The notes under the pieces are model-generated. The model did not search any database. It was not told the DNA's origin and saw only the letters and a program-made list of their open reading frames with translations. 64,000 bases of DNA from Siniperca chuatsi (Eukaryota > Chordata > Actinopteri > Centrarchiformes > Sinipercidae), in assembly GCF_020085105.1 (NCBI RefSeq), contig NC_058064.1, forward strand, positions 19,011,323 to 19,075,322, read 5' to 3'. A program made the translations under genes and the position numbers. How positions within the stretch are numbered: position 1 is the stretch's first letter; each line of letters opens with the position of its first letter. This document shows positions 42,262 to 56,100 of this stretch, piece after piece.

Positions 42262-45200
42262 TTAGTGTATTCTTGTCTTTGAAGTTGCATGTTGACCTGC
42301 CCTCAGTTTTTAAGGAGATAATCGGTTTAGGATTAATACAGCTTTTACTGCAGATTTTGGTCAGAGGTTAGGTTAAGTCGGGCAGTCGGCCCGATTTTAG
42401 AACCAGAATTGGTCGCCCCTGACTAATTTTAGAATCTGGTTGAATTTCTACCAGATGGGTGTGACATGCAGTTTGAGGTCACGATGCCTGATTGATTGCC
42501 TGAAAAACCAACCATCTGAAATTTTGGTTGGCTGTCTTGCAGTTTGAGCAGATCCACAGTCCAATTTTCCTTCATGGCAAATTCAGATCCAATATAAACT
42601 GTAGTGATCTTGTTTTTAATATACGTTAGATGTTTGTTTAAGACCTAATGCTGACAACAAGACTCCATGAAGTCACTGCTCCCAGCCGAGGAAAAAGTCC
42701 CGTACATACAACTCTTTGGTTAGGTGTTTCCTCCATGGATGTGTAAAGAGAGCGGGGCCCCATTTAGTTCTATGAAAGCTGCTCAGAGGTGCATGAAGCC
42801 AAAAAAGTTCAACTTCTGGGTATAAAATTACCCAGATCTTCCGCATCGTGCGGCCCATAGAGCAAGCGCCCTAGAGACTCCGCCGGAAAAATGATTAATT
42901 TAATTGTGCGGCTCTTCTAGACTTTCTAAATAATGTTGGACCAAATGGATCACATGACGGACCCAGAAGTTTTAATTCCACCGTTAAGCCACTATGTCAA
43001 ATTGGCTTCAAAGCCCGGCGCACTTCCTGGAGGCTTGGTTTCCTCCTGTTTCTAGCCTTTATGCCCAGCTAACCTGACGACTGCTGGCTCTAGCTTCATA
43101 CTGAACTGATAGACATGAGAGTGGTATTGATCTTGGCCTCTAACTCTGCCATAACCATAATTCCCAAAATGTCAAACTATTCCTTTAAAGGCCAACAGTT
43201 GGCACTGTGTAGTGTCTCCTGCCTTCTGTTTATGTTTCGTCACCTCGGGGGTTTAAGGATAGTGATGTTGGTCTGTTTATCTTTGGTCCAGAACACTATG
43301 TACTGTTCCCTAGCTGTTCACCAGCCTGCTGTTAAATTTACTGTGGATGTTTGTGATCCACAGAGGACAAATCCTAATGTTTTTGGTGACCTTTAGTCTA
43401 GTGCTACCCTCGGGCCAAAACGTCAAGACATTTCAATCTAGACTGCAATGAAATTTGCTGCAATGCAAGTAAATGTGTTTTATCATTTATGGTTTAATAA
43501 TGCTGTAAATGACTTTTTTTCCTCCTAGGCCACACTATGCGTCTCCCTGTCAAGCTCGAGTCCAGGACTTCCTACATGTTTCTGGTCTCCTGGGTGGAGA
43601 ACCGTCCAGCTGTCAGCCACAGCGACACTGTGACCCTGTACCACACTGAACTGGGCTCCTATAACACTCTCAGCATGGACACTACCACCAGCAACCAGTA
43701 CCGCTTCACAGCTCTGGACTCCTGCAGCCCCTATGTGGCCTGTGTGGAGATTGCAGGCACTCGCTCCTTCACCTGCCTCTCTACCATTACCGGTATGGGC
43801 TGGTGATTGGATGGATTAGCAGACATCCATAAATGATGGGCAAAAAATGACCTATTTTGTTTATGGTGCAAATTAACTTTGAAAAAATTCCTACGTAGGG
43901 CTGCTATTAATGATTATTAAGTAAAAAAATGTTTGACACAAGTTCCCAGAGCCAAAGATGACTTCTTTAAAATGCTTGTTGGTGCAAACAACAATAATAA
44001 ACTCAAAGATATTCAGTTTATCATATCACATTTGAGAGGTTGGAACCAGCAAATTCTAATCGATTAATCAACTAATTGTTTCAGCTCTTGTCTTCAGCAA
44101 GTTTCATGCTGATTTTCATATAATAGTAAAAGTTACTACCTGAAAGGTAAAAAAAAACGCGAAGCCGTGCTCTAGAAATTGGTCAGTATTAATGTAAAGT
44201 TCATGTAATTTGTAGATGGTGGACTAACACATGCTAAACCACTGGGTTGGTCCAAAAAAAGATTTGTCCCAAACATGCTTTTAACTATAAGATAGCATAA
44301 CATGGCGAGAGAAAAAGTTTCTTTTTGACATGTAGAGAATATGTGTGTGTACATTTTGTACCTAACTGCATTAACATGTGTAATTTCTGCTCCAGTTGCC
44401 CTCTCTTGGGTATCATTTTCATTTAAGTAAAGATTTTCAGCATTTAAAGCTATAATCAAGGCTTATATATTAATAATGGACCAAATGAGTGTGTGTGATG
44501 TGAAAGATGTCGCTTGAGAATCATCCCTAACTCTGCAGTTCCCCTCGGCGCTACAGAGTGTTTTAGCCTCTTTTTTGGTTTTACGGCCCACAACCATACT
44601 ATTTTTGGTTTATAGCTGAAAAAGCAATAAACCTGTTACGTACACTACCTGCTCAGCACCAAACGACAGACAGGCACAGTTAGCCACCAGCTGGTGAACA
44701 CAGCGGAGCATTTAGCAGCTGGAGAGCCAGATATTTTCTCAGAAGTTTGTGGAGACCAAAAAGAGCTAAAAAGGGAGTGAATAGTGGACTCCCATTCATC
44801 AAGTGGCCAGAGACACGACTCCAAATGAATGCTAATGTTGCTCCGCCTTTGCTGGATGTGTAAATAAGCAACTGTTCAGTGTACCATACTTAAAAAGTGA
44901 TAATAGATTAGTGTTGTGTTTCCGCTCCTCCCAAGTAGCCAAAGAATCTGTTAATGCAGGTTTTAATCACTTTGCCAATTCTTTGTTATCCTTTTCCTGC
45001 CAGACCCAGACATTCCCCAACACTTTGAGGTGACGTCATGGAACAACAGCAGCAGCTTAGCGTTGGCCTGGGACTGCCCTGAGAACCGCAAGTTCTCCCT
45101 CTTCCTCCTCACCGCCTTCTACCTCAATGGCACAGACCACATCACAGAAGAGGTACGCTTCTGGCACAAGGAGGACAACTTTGTGTTCATCTTGTCTGAC

Positions 45201-48200
45201 CTGCAGCCCTGCATCAGGGTTAAGTTTGGCCTGCAGACGGTTTGCCAGGCAGGGATGGAGTCCCGCTACAGCAAGATGGTCCTGAACGATGGAAACTCTG
45301 GTAAGTCCTGCACGGTTTGATGAAGTGACTAAATGAACCATCTCTGTGTTTGTCCATTTGAACCCATTATAGACCACTGTACTGAGTCAATACTGAACTT
45401 GAATATTCTGCAGTCACCGATTTTAAAGTTCTAATGTTTGAGGAGACTTTCTAACAACAGATACAGTTACAATTAATCAATCTTTATTTTCTTAACACAT
45501 TTTATTTTTCTATTCATTTACAGGCAATACTTCCCAGAGCTTACCTACTTACCTGTTGTAGTTTTAGTGCGACAGCCAAAGATATCGGATTTTTTACTTT
45601 TTTTTTTTTTTCCAGAGCATTTGATTTATTGATTGCTGATGAGATATAAAGAGAATTTCAACAAATATACCCTAGCTTTAAAGAGCTGCCAGTTAACCGA
45701 CTACAAGCCGCACATATTTGCGACACTTTAATGCAACGTAATATCAGAAAATGACTCACACATTTGAAAGAGCATAAGCAGTGGTAAGACTGGACATAGA
45801 GAAACAAACAGCATTCATTAGTTCAAAGAAAAATACAAAAATATAAAAATAAAACAAATATGTAGCTTAACCTTTGTATTAATTGACTTGAGTTTGCTGA
45901 TGTCCTTTTAGAAAAGGCTGTAGTGCTGAACATAATCCCCTCTCTGCTCCTCAGCTCACTCCAGCATCGAGGCCTTGCATCAAACATTGTTTGGCCCCGA
46001 CAACTACACCCTGAGCTGGGAAGTGAGGAACACGTCGTCCATCTCCATGTTCAGAGTCTACCACGAGGGGGTGCTGCAGGGCACCACGCTCACTACCAAC
46101 TACACTGTGGGGGGGCTGCTGCCATGCCAACAGTATCAGGCCAAGGTGGAGGCGCTGTGTGGAGACAGCGTGGTCATGAGTGCCAAGACAGTCACAGCAC
46201 ACACAGGTAATGTAGGAACCGATGAGAAGACAACACAGACGGGTAGAGTAAAGGTGGTCCCATACATGCCACTGTTAATATGCAGCATTTTATTACTCTG
46301 TCAAGAGAAAGCTGAACCTTCTGTAAAATATCTTCTTGTCCTGAAGGAAACATCAGGCCATTGTTGTGAATTACAAGTTGGCTATCAGGGGTCTGTTAGA
46401 CTCTAGGGTGACTGATTCAATAAAAGATGAATAATGAGGACAGACAGCAGATTATGAGGTTTATTCTGAGGGGGTTAGTGTAGTGGTTGAAATCTAAAAG
46501 GAAATTACACAACTTCATCATTTCCCTCCTAAAGAAGAAATCATAACTGATATGAAATATGCCAAACAATGCAATCTTGAATTAGTCTAGTACACATCGC
46601 AAATGATCAAAATCTAAACAGCAGCGTAACACTACTACGTCTGCATAAGAAAGACAAATTGTTAAAGAAAACTCTTTGATCACAGGTGAACTATAGGATG
46701 CACTCGCTACTCTGCACCGTAACCAGGAAACATCCATCACCATGGATACGGATAGATTCCTTGCTCATTCAGCTGTGTTGCAAACTGTTTTCCCTGTAAA
46801 TGTATTATGTACCAAAACATCTGCATGCCCTACAAAGATGATTCATTCTTTAACTGATTGATGCATGCATATATGGTTATAAGACAATAAATACATATAG
46901 CTGGGGACAACGGAGTAGTTCCTTTTATTCTAACTTTACTGGGAAACCCACTATGAAAAGGCAGTGTTAGGCAAGGCAAGTTTATTTGTATAGCACATTT
47001 CAACAACAAAGCAATTCAAAGTACTTTATATAAAACATAAAAGCAACATTGGGCAATATAAAAAGACATTGAAAAACACTTAGAGTTAAAAAGAAAAGAA
47101 AAACAAGATGAAACAGGAGAGTAAAAGTTACAGTGCAGTGGAAGTAATTAATTATTATTTGATTTAATAAAAGGCAGCGGCAAACAGAAAAGTCTTTAGC
47201 CTTGATTTAAAAGAAGTTGCAGCAGACCTGCAGCTTTCTGGGAGTTTGTTCCAGATATATGTTAAATAAAAACTGAACGCTGCTTCTCCATGTTTAGTTT
47301 TGACTCTGGGGACAGAAAGCAGACCTGTTCAGACGACCTGAGAGGTCTGGAGGTCCTTGAATCCTGGATATATTCTTCAGGTGGCAGTAGGCTGACTTTG
47401 TAATTGTCTTAATGTGGCTGTTGAAATTCTGGTTTGTGTCCACAACTACACCAAGACTTCTGGCTTGGTTTGTGCTTTTTAACATTACTGATGCGTGCGC
47501 ATGCGCCAACGTGCATGCTGCCTGTTGCCGTAGCTCCGTAAGCACCTTCAGCGGAAGACTCATCCCCCCAAAATGCACCACAGAGCGCCACAGGAAGTCA
47601 TTCCTGCCTGTGGCCATCAAACTCTTTAACTCCTCCCTCTAAGTGTCGGGGAAACTGGCACTGATATTACTCAACTGGACATTGGATCATTAACATTAAT
47701 GCAATACCTGAAATATTATGCAATAATCTCAATTTTCTCATACGCCTGTGCAATATACTCTGTTCTCAGTTTAATTATTCCATGTTTGTTATTTATTCAA
47801 CTATATTACTGCTGTGCAATATCCACCGTCTCATAATCATCTTAATAAGCTACACTTAACTTGACAGCACTCATTATTGCACTATTGCTTATTAGTTATA
47901 TTATTACATTGTATTATACCGTACATACTTATCAACCAGTAAATCCACTTTGTACTTTACACTTATTTTAATTTTATACTTTTTTTGTACCCAATTGGTA
48001 CTTAATTTATCTTAGCTGTATTATAGTGTATTATATTTTGATTTACTTAGTACTTCTATTCCTGTGTGCACTGACGTGATAGTGAGCTGCTGTAACAAAA
48101 CAGTTTCCCCTCGGGGATCAATAAAGTATTTCTGATTCGGATGAAGCTGAGCGCTGACTGAATCGTTCCTCCTTGGCTCCAAAAACAATGACTTCAGTTT

Positions 48201-51200
48201 TATCTTTGTTTAATTGAAGAAAATTCTGGCACATCCAATCATTGATTTGTTCAATGCACTTACTATATTGGATATTAGCACACTGTGAGTTAAGTGAGGT
48301 AATCCTTCCATTTACATTTGACTCATTCTTTATTAGGGAAATGATATATTTGGTGATATTTGACACTTCCTGGCTTCTCAGGTTTCATAATAGGAAGTTA
48401 TTTGGCTGTTACCTATCTTTGCCTATATGTGGCCTGATCTGTCTGTATGCATACAGGACTGCATGGTGTGTCTGAGCTCAGGTATCGCTCTAATGACTCC
48501 ACCGCCCTGTGGATCCCCAGCACCACGCGCCAACAAGCTGTGGCCTTTTTATACGAGCTGGCTCTGGAGAACGGCCCCACCATCCAGAGAAGCCGTGTGA
48601 CTGACACAAAGCTGCATCTACCAGGACTGGAGGAAGGGAAGACGTATGTCCTCGATGTGTGGGAGGAATGTGACGGGCAGTGGGAGTCGGAACATTCTCA
48701 TGTGTGTTTTGAGGGCACTAATTCATCCGTAGAGCTCCACGTGAGGGCTGCTGGATCTGCTACGAGCCAAGGTCAGTCTGAGGTACCATTAGTCCAGCAA
48801 GGCGACTGCAGTTGTGTGGCGTTTTTTGGTTTGAGTGTCAGTATTTAGGTTTGGATTTTCTTGATGTTCAGTCACTGTGACAGTGTTAAACAGCAGCCTG
48901 ATATTCTCTAAGTAAGTATAGTGAGTGAAGTAACTATTCAAGAAAGCTGGAATAAAAAGGGAAAAAAAAGTAAAGTACAAAAATTAGTATAGGCCTTAAT
49001 CGGATTATGATATACTTGAAAATGATCTTTCATGATAAACTTAACCTGCTGTGTCTCCATTTTGTGGCTTCTGTAGAGATGCAATTAGATTTTTCCATCA
49101 TTGGTCTCATACTGGTAGTGCCCTGGTCACTGCCTGAGGAGCTGCAGGACGACGTGTCAGAACCAAGAGATAAAATGGGGAAGATTTTCGAAGATAAGGT
49201 AGGAGGAACTTCATAGTTTACATCAGTGATCACGGGCTGCAGATCCAGTTTTCATCCTAGTTTTATCCAGTGCTGCGTAAAAGTTTACCCCTTGTTTACC
49301 CGTGATTTTGTCTGAGATCTAGGCAATGTCAATTATTATTATATTATTATTATTATTATTATTATCATTATTATTTATTTTTAGGTGTGCAGTCATACCA
49401 GAAGCTTACTGTGGTCAAGCCATCTGCTGTTTGGATTTTGAAAACATGCTTGCATACAAACATTTGTGGTTTGGAAGACCTAGGTCCAGAGGAGTGACAT
49501 TTTCTCATTAAGATTGTTATAAAAAAAAAAAAAAACACCTCAAAATACAAAAAATATTAAAATAAAATGAAATACTTTTGTGTTATTTTTCAGTGCCAAT
49601 ACAACTTTTTCCAATACAAGTGTTTCAATGCCAATGATTCCTTTTTTTCAGTTCAGGTTTTGTTTTCAATGCCAAATTTTCTTTTTGATGCCAAAATGTA
49701 ATGTCGCTCTTTTAGCTCCATAAGATAGCATGACAATTAAACTGTCTATAATGAAATTCAAACAGATGAAAAATATTTTTGAAAGCTAAATACCATATAA
49801 AGACTCTTGTCTTTTAGTCAATAAATAATTACAGATATCAATGAAATCTCAAGGGTTTGTAGCCATGCTCTATGGATGGCATTGCCGGCCTGTCGGTCGG
49901 CCCACTACTTTGGTCCAGACTGAAATATCAGTTGGACGGATTGACGGACTGTTGCCCTGTTTATAGTTTGGTTTCTGATCAAACACCTGCAAAAATAACG
50001 ACTTTCCCGTCAGCCTCAGCAGACACAGCTGTACTTTGTGTTTAGAGCTAATTAGAAGAATGCTAACAAGCTACATCACGATGGTGAACATGGTAAACGT
50101 TATACCTGCTTAACATCAGCATGTTAGCATGCTGATGTTAGCATTTAGCTCAAGTCACAGCTGTGCCTAAGTACGGCCTCACAGAGCTGCTAGCATGGCT
50201 GTAGACTTTGTTTTGTTGGCGTATAGGAGAGATTAAAAGACAACATGAGGTTGCAGTATGTGAGGTTCACTCGTGGATGGCTCCCTTTACTTTATTCCAA
50301 AAAATATGGGGGCACTTTCATTGAATTTGTACTTCAGTGAAAGTGCACCCATATGTAGTTCTTTATTTATACTATGTTATATTTCCATTTCTTCAGAAAC
50401 ACATTTGTTTTCTGAACAGTGTTTTTTTTCTTCTTCAGTCAGAAAAAAATGATTTGTGTTTTGAAGTACTGACTAATACATTTCAGCCAAGCACATTTTC
50501 TTCCAAATAAGTTTGGCGCTCTCGTTCTTGAAGCATCCCATCTTTGTGTGTGTCCTTCAGCTTCAGAAGCTATTGAAAGACTTTCATCAGCCAGCCCGCA
50601 TTGAGGTGGCCACCTTTAAACCTGCAGATGAGCCAGACAAAACAGAGATTCTGTTTATGTCTTTTGATGCATCCAGAACTGAAGAAGACTTGCCCCTACC
50701 TGTTGAAGATCAGCTGGATTACATTCGCTCCCTGAATACAACCGACTTCACAGTTAAAGATGGGGTCATTCACTGGAACGGTAGGTGATGGTGAAAAACC
50801 AGCTCACCTTGTCTGTCATAGAATTCAAACTAATAATCTTCTGTTTTTCTGAGATTTGTCTTGTTTGCTTTGACTGTTTGTCAGGTCCAGATCTGTGCGC
50901 TTTCCCCAAGAGGACTTTGTGTCCCCGTAATTCTCTGTGCATCAACACTCTGGGCTCCTACACCTGTGTGTGCCAACATGGCTACTACGATGTGAGCTCT
51001 GTCATCAAGCCTACTGTGGCTTCACATCCAGCCTGCACTGGTAAACCTTTTCAAGTTGCATGTGTCAGACTAAGAATATATATTATGTGCAGTGCATTTG
51101 GACCTCAGAATTATAATACTGAAGCTTCTTTATTATGAACACTGCAAAAAACTAGCCTATGTGTAGGCTGTAGAAGTCACCAATATGTCAACCAAAGTGA

Positions 51201-53102
51201 CTTTTTGTTTGGGTTTATAGCTTGCCCAAAAATCAGGGTGCCTGTGATTGGTTGGGACTACTGTCAATCAAGCAAATGCATAAACATTGCCCTCTTAAAG
51301 CCTTAATATCTTCTTAATGAACAAAACAACAAAAATTTCAAAATGACCACTAAGCAACAGTGATGTTGAGCGTTCCTTGAAAACTGCTCTCCTGTGTTCC
51401 TGAATTATTCTTTTAATTGTTGTTATTTTGGGGGCATTTTAAGCCTTAATTTGATAGTGACAGCCGAGAGATGACAGGAAATAAGAGGAGAGAGCGATGG
51501 GGAATGACATGTAACAAAGGTCCCCAGCTGGATGCAAACCGGGGACGCTGCTGTTCATGGTTGGTGCCTTAACGCCTAGGACGCCAGGAAACCCCGCCCT
51601 GAAGTATTCTTGCCGTGTTCCCGGCCCCCTGGACTTCAGACTGCTATCACCATTTGCCCAGCCATCAAGAAACATAACAGATGTTGAATTAGCTATTAGG
51701 ATGCTAAATTCTATAAAAGTGTATTTGACTTTGCATTTCCATATCCACGTTGTCACGTTCAGACTTTCTCTTAAAGCCAGTGGACACTAGAGGAACTGCA
51801 TGTTAAGGTGCTTCCACTGTGGCTTTAGCATTCAGTTACGATGGCTGTTTCTTTTTGAAAACAACAAACATTTCTTCTTCTTTGTTATCAGAGTCTGCAA
51901 CACGTGTGATTCTGGCTTCTCACTGCTTTGATTCCGACCCTTGTTTTGAAACAGAAAAAGGCCTTTTCAGCCAGTGTCTGGATAAAGTGGTGTCTGGGGG
52001 AATAGCAAAACCCTACCTGACTTCTGTCTTCGGGGGAAAGGTTGATGTGAAGCTGAATGATGGGCGGTGCACTGTGGATGAGAGTGAGATTTTCTACTAC
52101 TTCCGCACCTCACGAAAAGCCTCTGAATGTGGAACTGAGAGGCGGGTGAGTGACTGATGGATAATAATAGTAATAAAAAGACATTTCATTACTAAGTAAT
52201 GGACAGATTCTGTGCAGCACTTGCCACCCAAGTGTGCGCATGACATAAGAACATAAGTACAGATACATTCTCTACCACAGCAAAATGCTTATTGCTCTAA
52301 ATCGCATCATAGGATTCAGAAGCTTTAAATCACCATGAAGAAGCCATAGATTTGCCCATTTACCCAAAAAACGTTATTTCACATACCAGGTATGGTTACT
52401 GATGAGAAATTCCAGTGATAATTTGAGACTTAAGCAAACTACATGTTCCATAAAGTGAGTGAGCCATCCAGAGAAAGTTGGACATGGCATCACTTTTTAA
52501 ACCTGCTGTGAAATGCTGTTGTATTTTTTATTTTATTTTTATTTATTTTTTTCCTTCACAACCACCAACCCTAGAAGCCACTAAACAGACAAAATGGGGA
52601 TGGAACTGTCAGCATCAATCTGCGACCTGTTCATCCTTACTGGAAAGGAATCTTAATATCTTCAATCTTCAAATCCATACCTGAATAATTATTGGCATCA
52701 CAGGCTTCTTAATACATACACCAATTACTTATGGTATGAATACAATAACTCTCACCTTTATAACTCTAATAAAATAATTACATTCCACAACATAATTAGG
52801 TTGTCGGAGTCAGTGTCCTCATTTAAGTCTCATCTCAAAACACATTTTTATCTGAAAGCAGATCCTGATTTTACCTGAACTGGTTGTTTATTTTACTGTT
52901 TATTTTATTGCTTTTGTGTATTTTATTTATTTTATTTCTTTATATTTCGTCATTCACTGTGGTATTTTATTTCTCTTGTTGTGAAGCACTTTGTACTTTG
53001 TTTTGATAAGTGATCTATAAAGTTTTATTATAATCAGAAGCAATTAAGATGTGTCACCTCTGTGGTCTAGATATTGCGTTTATGAAATTCAGTTGAATTT
53101 AG

Positions 53103-53143
<41 letters not shown>

Positions 53144-56100
53144 TTGTCCAGGTGAACAAAACCCACATTGAGTTCCAAAACACTCTGACGGTGACCTTGA
53201 CCAGAGAGCAAACCATCAGCCGGCGGGATCTAACAGTTGCCTGGAAGTGTGTCTACCCACGACATTATGTTCGCAATACTCAAGTCAGTGTGGATATGGC
53301 GTGGTGAGACTAATATCTTCATATTTTTTAGTCCAGTGTATGAACTCAAAAAGAAAACATTGTTGTTAAATGAAGGACTGAAACATGAGAACACATAATT
53401 TCTTTTGTTGCAGGCTCTCTTCCTTCTCCCTGGTGGAGTTCAGCTCATCACTGCAGCTGGGCCTGACCATGAACCTATACACCGATTACACATACACTGA
53501 CAGCTACAGGGATGCCATAACCCTCATGCCTGAGGACACCCTGTTCTTCCAGGTGACCCTGCAGACCAACAACTCTTTTGCGTCAGACGTGCTCCTGCAG
53601 GTGGAGTCATGCTGGGCCACTGAGAGCACCGACCCACAGGACACAGTCCAGGGTGTTCTTCTGCAGAATGGGTGGGTGAAAATGTGCCTGACGGACTGAC
53701 ACATCAGTTTCATTTCTTGATGCAGTTGAGAATCAGTATTGGTTGCTTTTGTTAATTTCACTGAGCTTTATCAGACTCCGTATTACTTGTAGAAAACTTT
53801 TACCTGTATCCAAACTTCCACTATTTGTATGTATCGTTTTAGCTCCATTTCGACTGCATGTTTAGACATGTTTTGGATGCATTATTAAATTCTCAGCTTT
53901 ACTTCCACATGTGGTTGCTGGTCCCTTTTAGGTTAAATTCAGGCTTTGGAGGCATGCATCTATTTCTTCTGATGTAGCTCTGTGCCCAGATTCATTTGGG
54001 GAGGTCTACTGTATATGTGAAGCAGGGGAGGATGTCCCATCTTAAAAATGTGTGCTTAAATTGTATAATGTCATGGAAGGAAACTGGTAACGTATGATGT
54101 AGCTTTGAGCCTTCTATCCTAAACTTGTCTATCTTAATAACTAAGATAACGGTTAAATGGAGTGAGCTATAATGTGGTAAAGCTCAAGTATTTGTAAGTG
54201 GCTTTACAGTGTTTTAATATATTTGCACTGCTTTAGTTGCCTCGGGTGATAACGGTAATGAATGTTATCCTCGCTTCTCCCCAGCTGTCCTGTTGACTAC
54301 ACGTTCTGCTGGCTCTCTGTTAACGGCCTGGAACAGGAAAGCAGATTTTCCGTTGAGATGTTCACCATGCCTCAAGGGTTGCCCTTCTACATTCACTGCC
54401 TGACCAACATATGTGGACATGATGAAGACTGTACAAAGGTAAACTGAAGGGTCATTTCATGGTTGAGATAGACCTGCTAATGTTTTGGACCAATTACCTG
54501 TTGACATATTTTCAGCTCTTCCAGCCACTGGTCTATGCCAGGTACTGGTCACTGCACTAGTGTGCAATACTGGTGACCTTCCTCGGCCTATGACGTTGCT
54601 TAAAAAGTTTCCAGATGTAAAACCTGCTGGTCTTGATGCTGGCGCTGCTATCATCAAGGAGTCTTTAACGGTTCCTGGTTATGGATAGGCGAATGTGTGG
54701 CTGCGTACCCACCTCTGGGCAGGAGGATTTATCATATACCTACCTAAAAACAGCCACAGATGTGTAACAGTTAAAGGAGTTAAAGGCTGCAGCCAATCAT
54801 GTTGCAGTCTTTCATGGTGGATTTGTTGGCTCTCTAATTATTATTATTATTATTATTATTATATTATTAAAGAGTACGGTCTAGACCTGCTCTATAGGAA
54901 AAGTGCAATGAGTTAACTTCTGTTATGAATTGGCGCTGTATAAATAAAATTGAATTGAAATGTAATCTGTGGCATTAACTGCAAATGGGACTTTTCAGCA
55001 CCCCAGTTTGAGGCTTTAAGGCAGTGCCTCTTTGCAGGCAACAATAAGTACCCCCGTAAAATAGCACCAAGCCTGGGGATAAGTGCTGTCTTCAGGACAA
55101 ACTTAGGGAAGAAATGTCCCTTGCCTTACCATGTTCCATAACGGCATGTCTACACCGGAGGTGGTTCAGCCGTCCATCTCACGCATGTCTGATAGAACAG
55201 ATACGTCTCCACAGGTTGTGTAACGGCTCGAGTTTCACTTGCGCTATATTTGTGCGACCCAAAGGCTTCAAGTCTATTTAGCTCTGTATCACGTGCGTGA
55301 CTACAGTGATTGTGTGTTGTGGTCTGAGCGCTGCCAAAACGCGGGTGACCTACACTCAGTGCTGTGCCTCAACGCATCCTGTGTAGACACAGATGGAGGA
55401 CTGAAGCTGATGCTGCTTTGCAGACGCGCTGCTCACGTCACGCCTCCTGTGAAGAAGACACTGTAACTTTCTTCATGGGGAGATAGATTGGTCAGGAACA
55501 GCAAGCCGATGGGGCACACGCAAAAACAAAGCAAACACCAAGGCACATTGTTAAACTTTGCCAACAAGAGACAAACTGTCTCTGTCTCTGGTGGAATAGG
55601 TATTCAGATCCTTTACTTCAGTAAAAGTAGCAATACTGGAACGTAAAAATGCTCCGTTACAAGTAACTGAAGTAAAAGTACGGAAGAATAATTAGCAAAA
55701 TGTACTTAAATGTACAAAAGTAAAAGTACTCATAACACAGAAAAATGATGCCCGAGTGTTCTACTATTATGTATTGGATTATTGGATTGTTGTTACCGAT
55801 GCAGTAATGTAACATTTTACCGTTGAGGTGGAGGTATTTAACTGTTTTATAGAGGCTACTGTTGGGTAGCTATAAAAGTGCATCATATTTTAAAAGCTCA
55901 TCATGTGTTTTTTATGTGAAATCTTAATCTGTAAGTAGAGCTGTCAAATAAATGTAGAAGAATGAAAATCTCCATGAAAATGGACCCTAACTGACCCTAA
56001 TTTTGTAATAGAATTGCACCAGCCAGCAGCGCACCAAGAGGTCAGTGAGCCAGATGGACAGAAAGGGGAAACAAGCTGCCATCGTGTCTGCCGGACCTCT

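Noticed and set aside
45923..46210. Alternative frame ORFs overlapping ZP exon 9
   Set aside because: They are shadows of the real exon, whose frame and phase fit the other 18 exons.
55239..55466. 75-codon ORF in ZP intron 17
   Set aside because: It falls in a GC-rich repeat-like block, has no splice sites in phase with exons 17 and 18, and those two exons join directly in frame.
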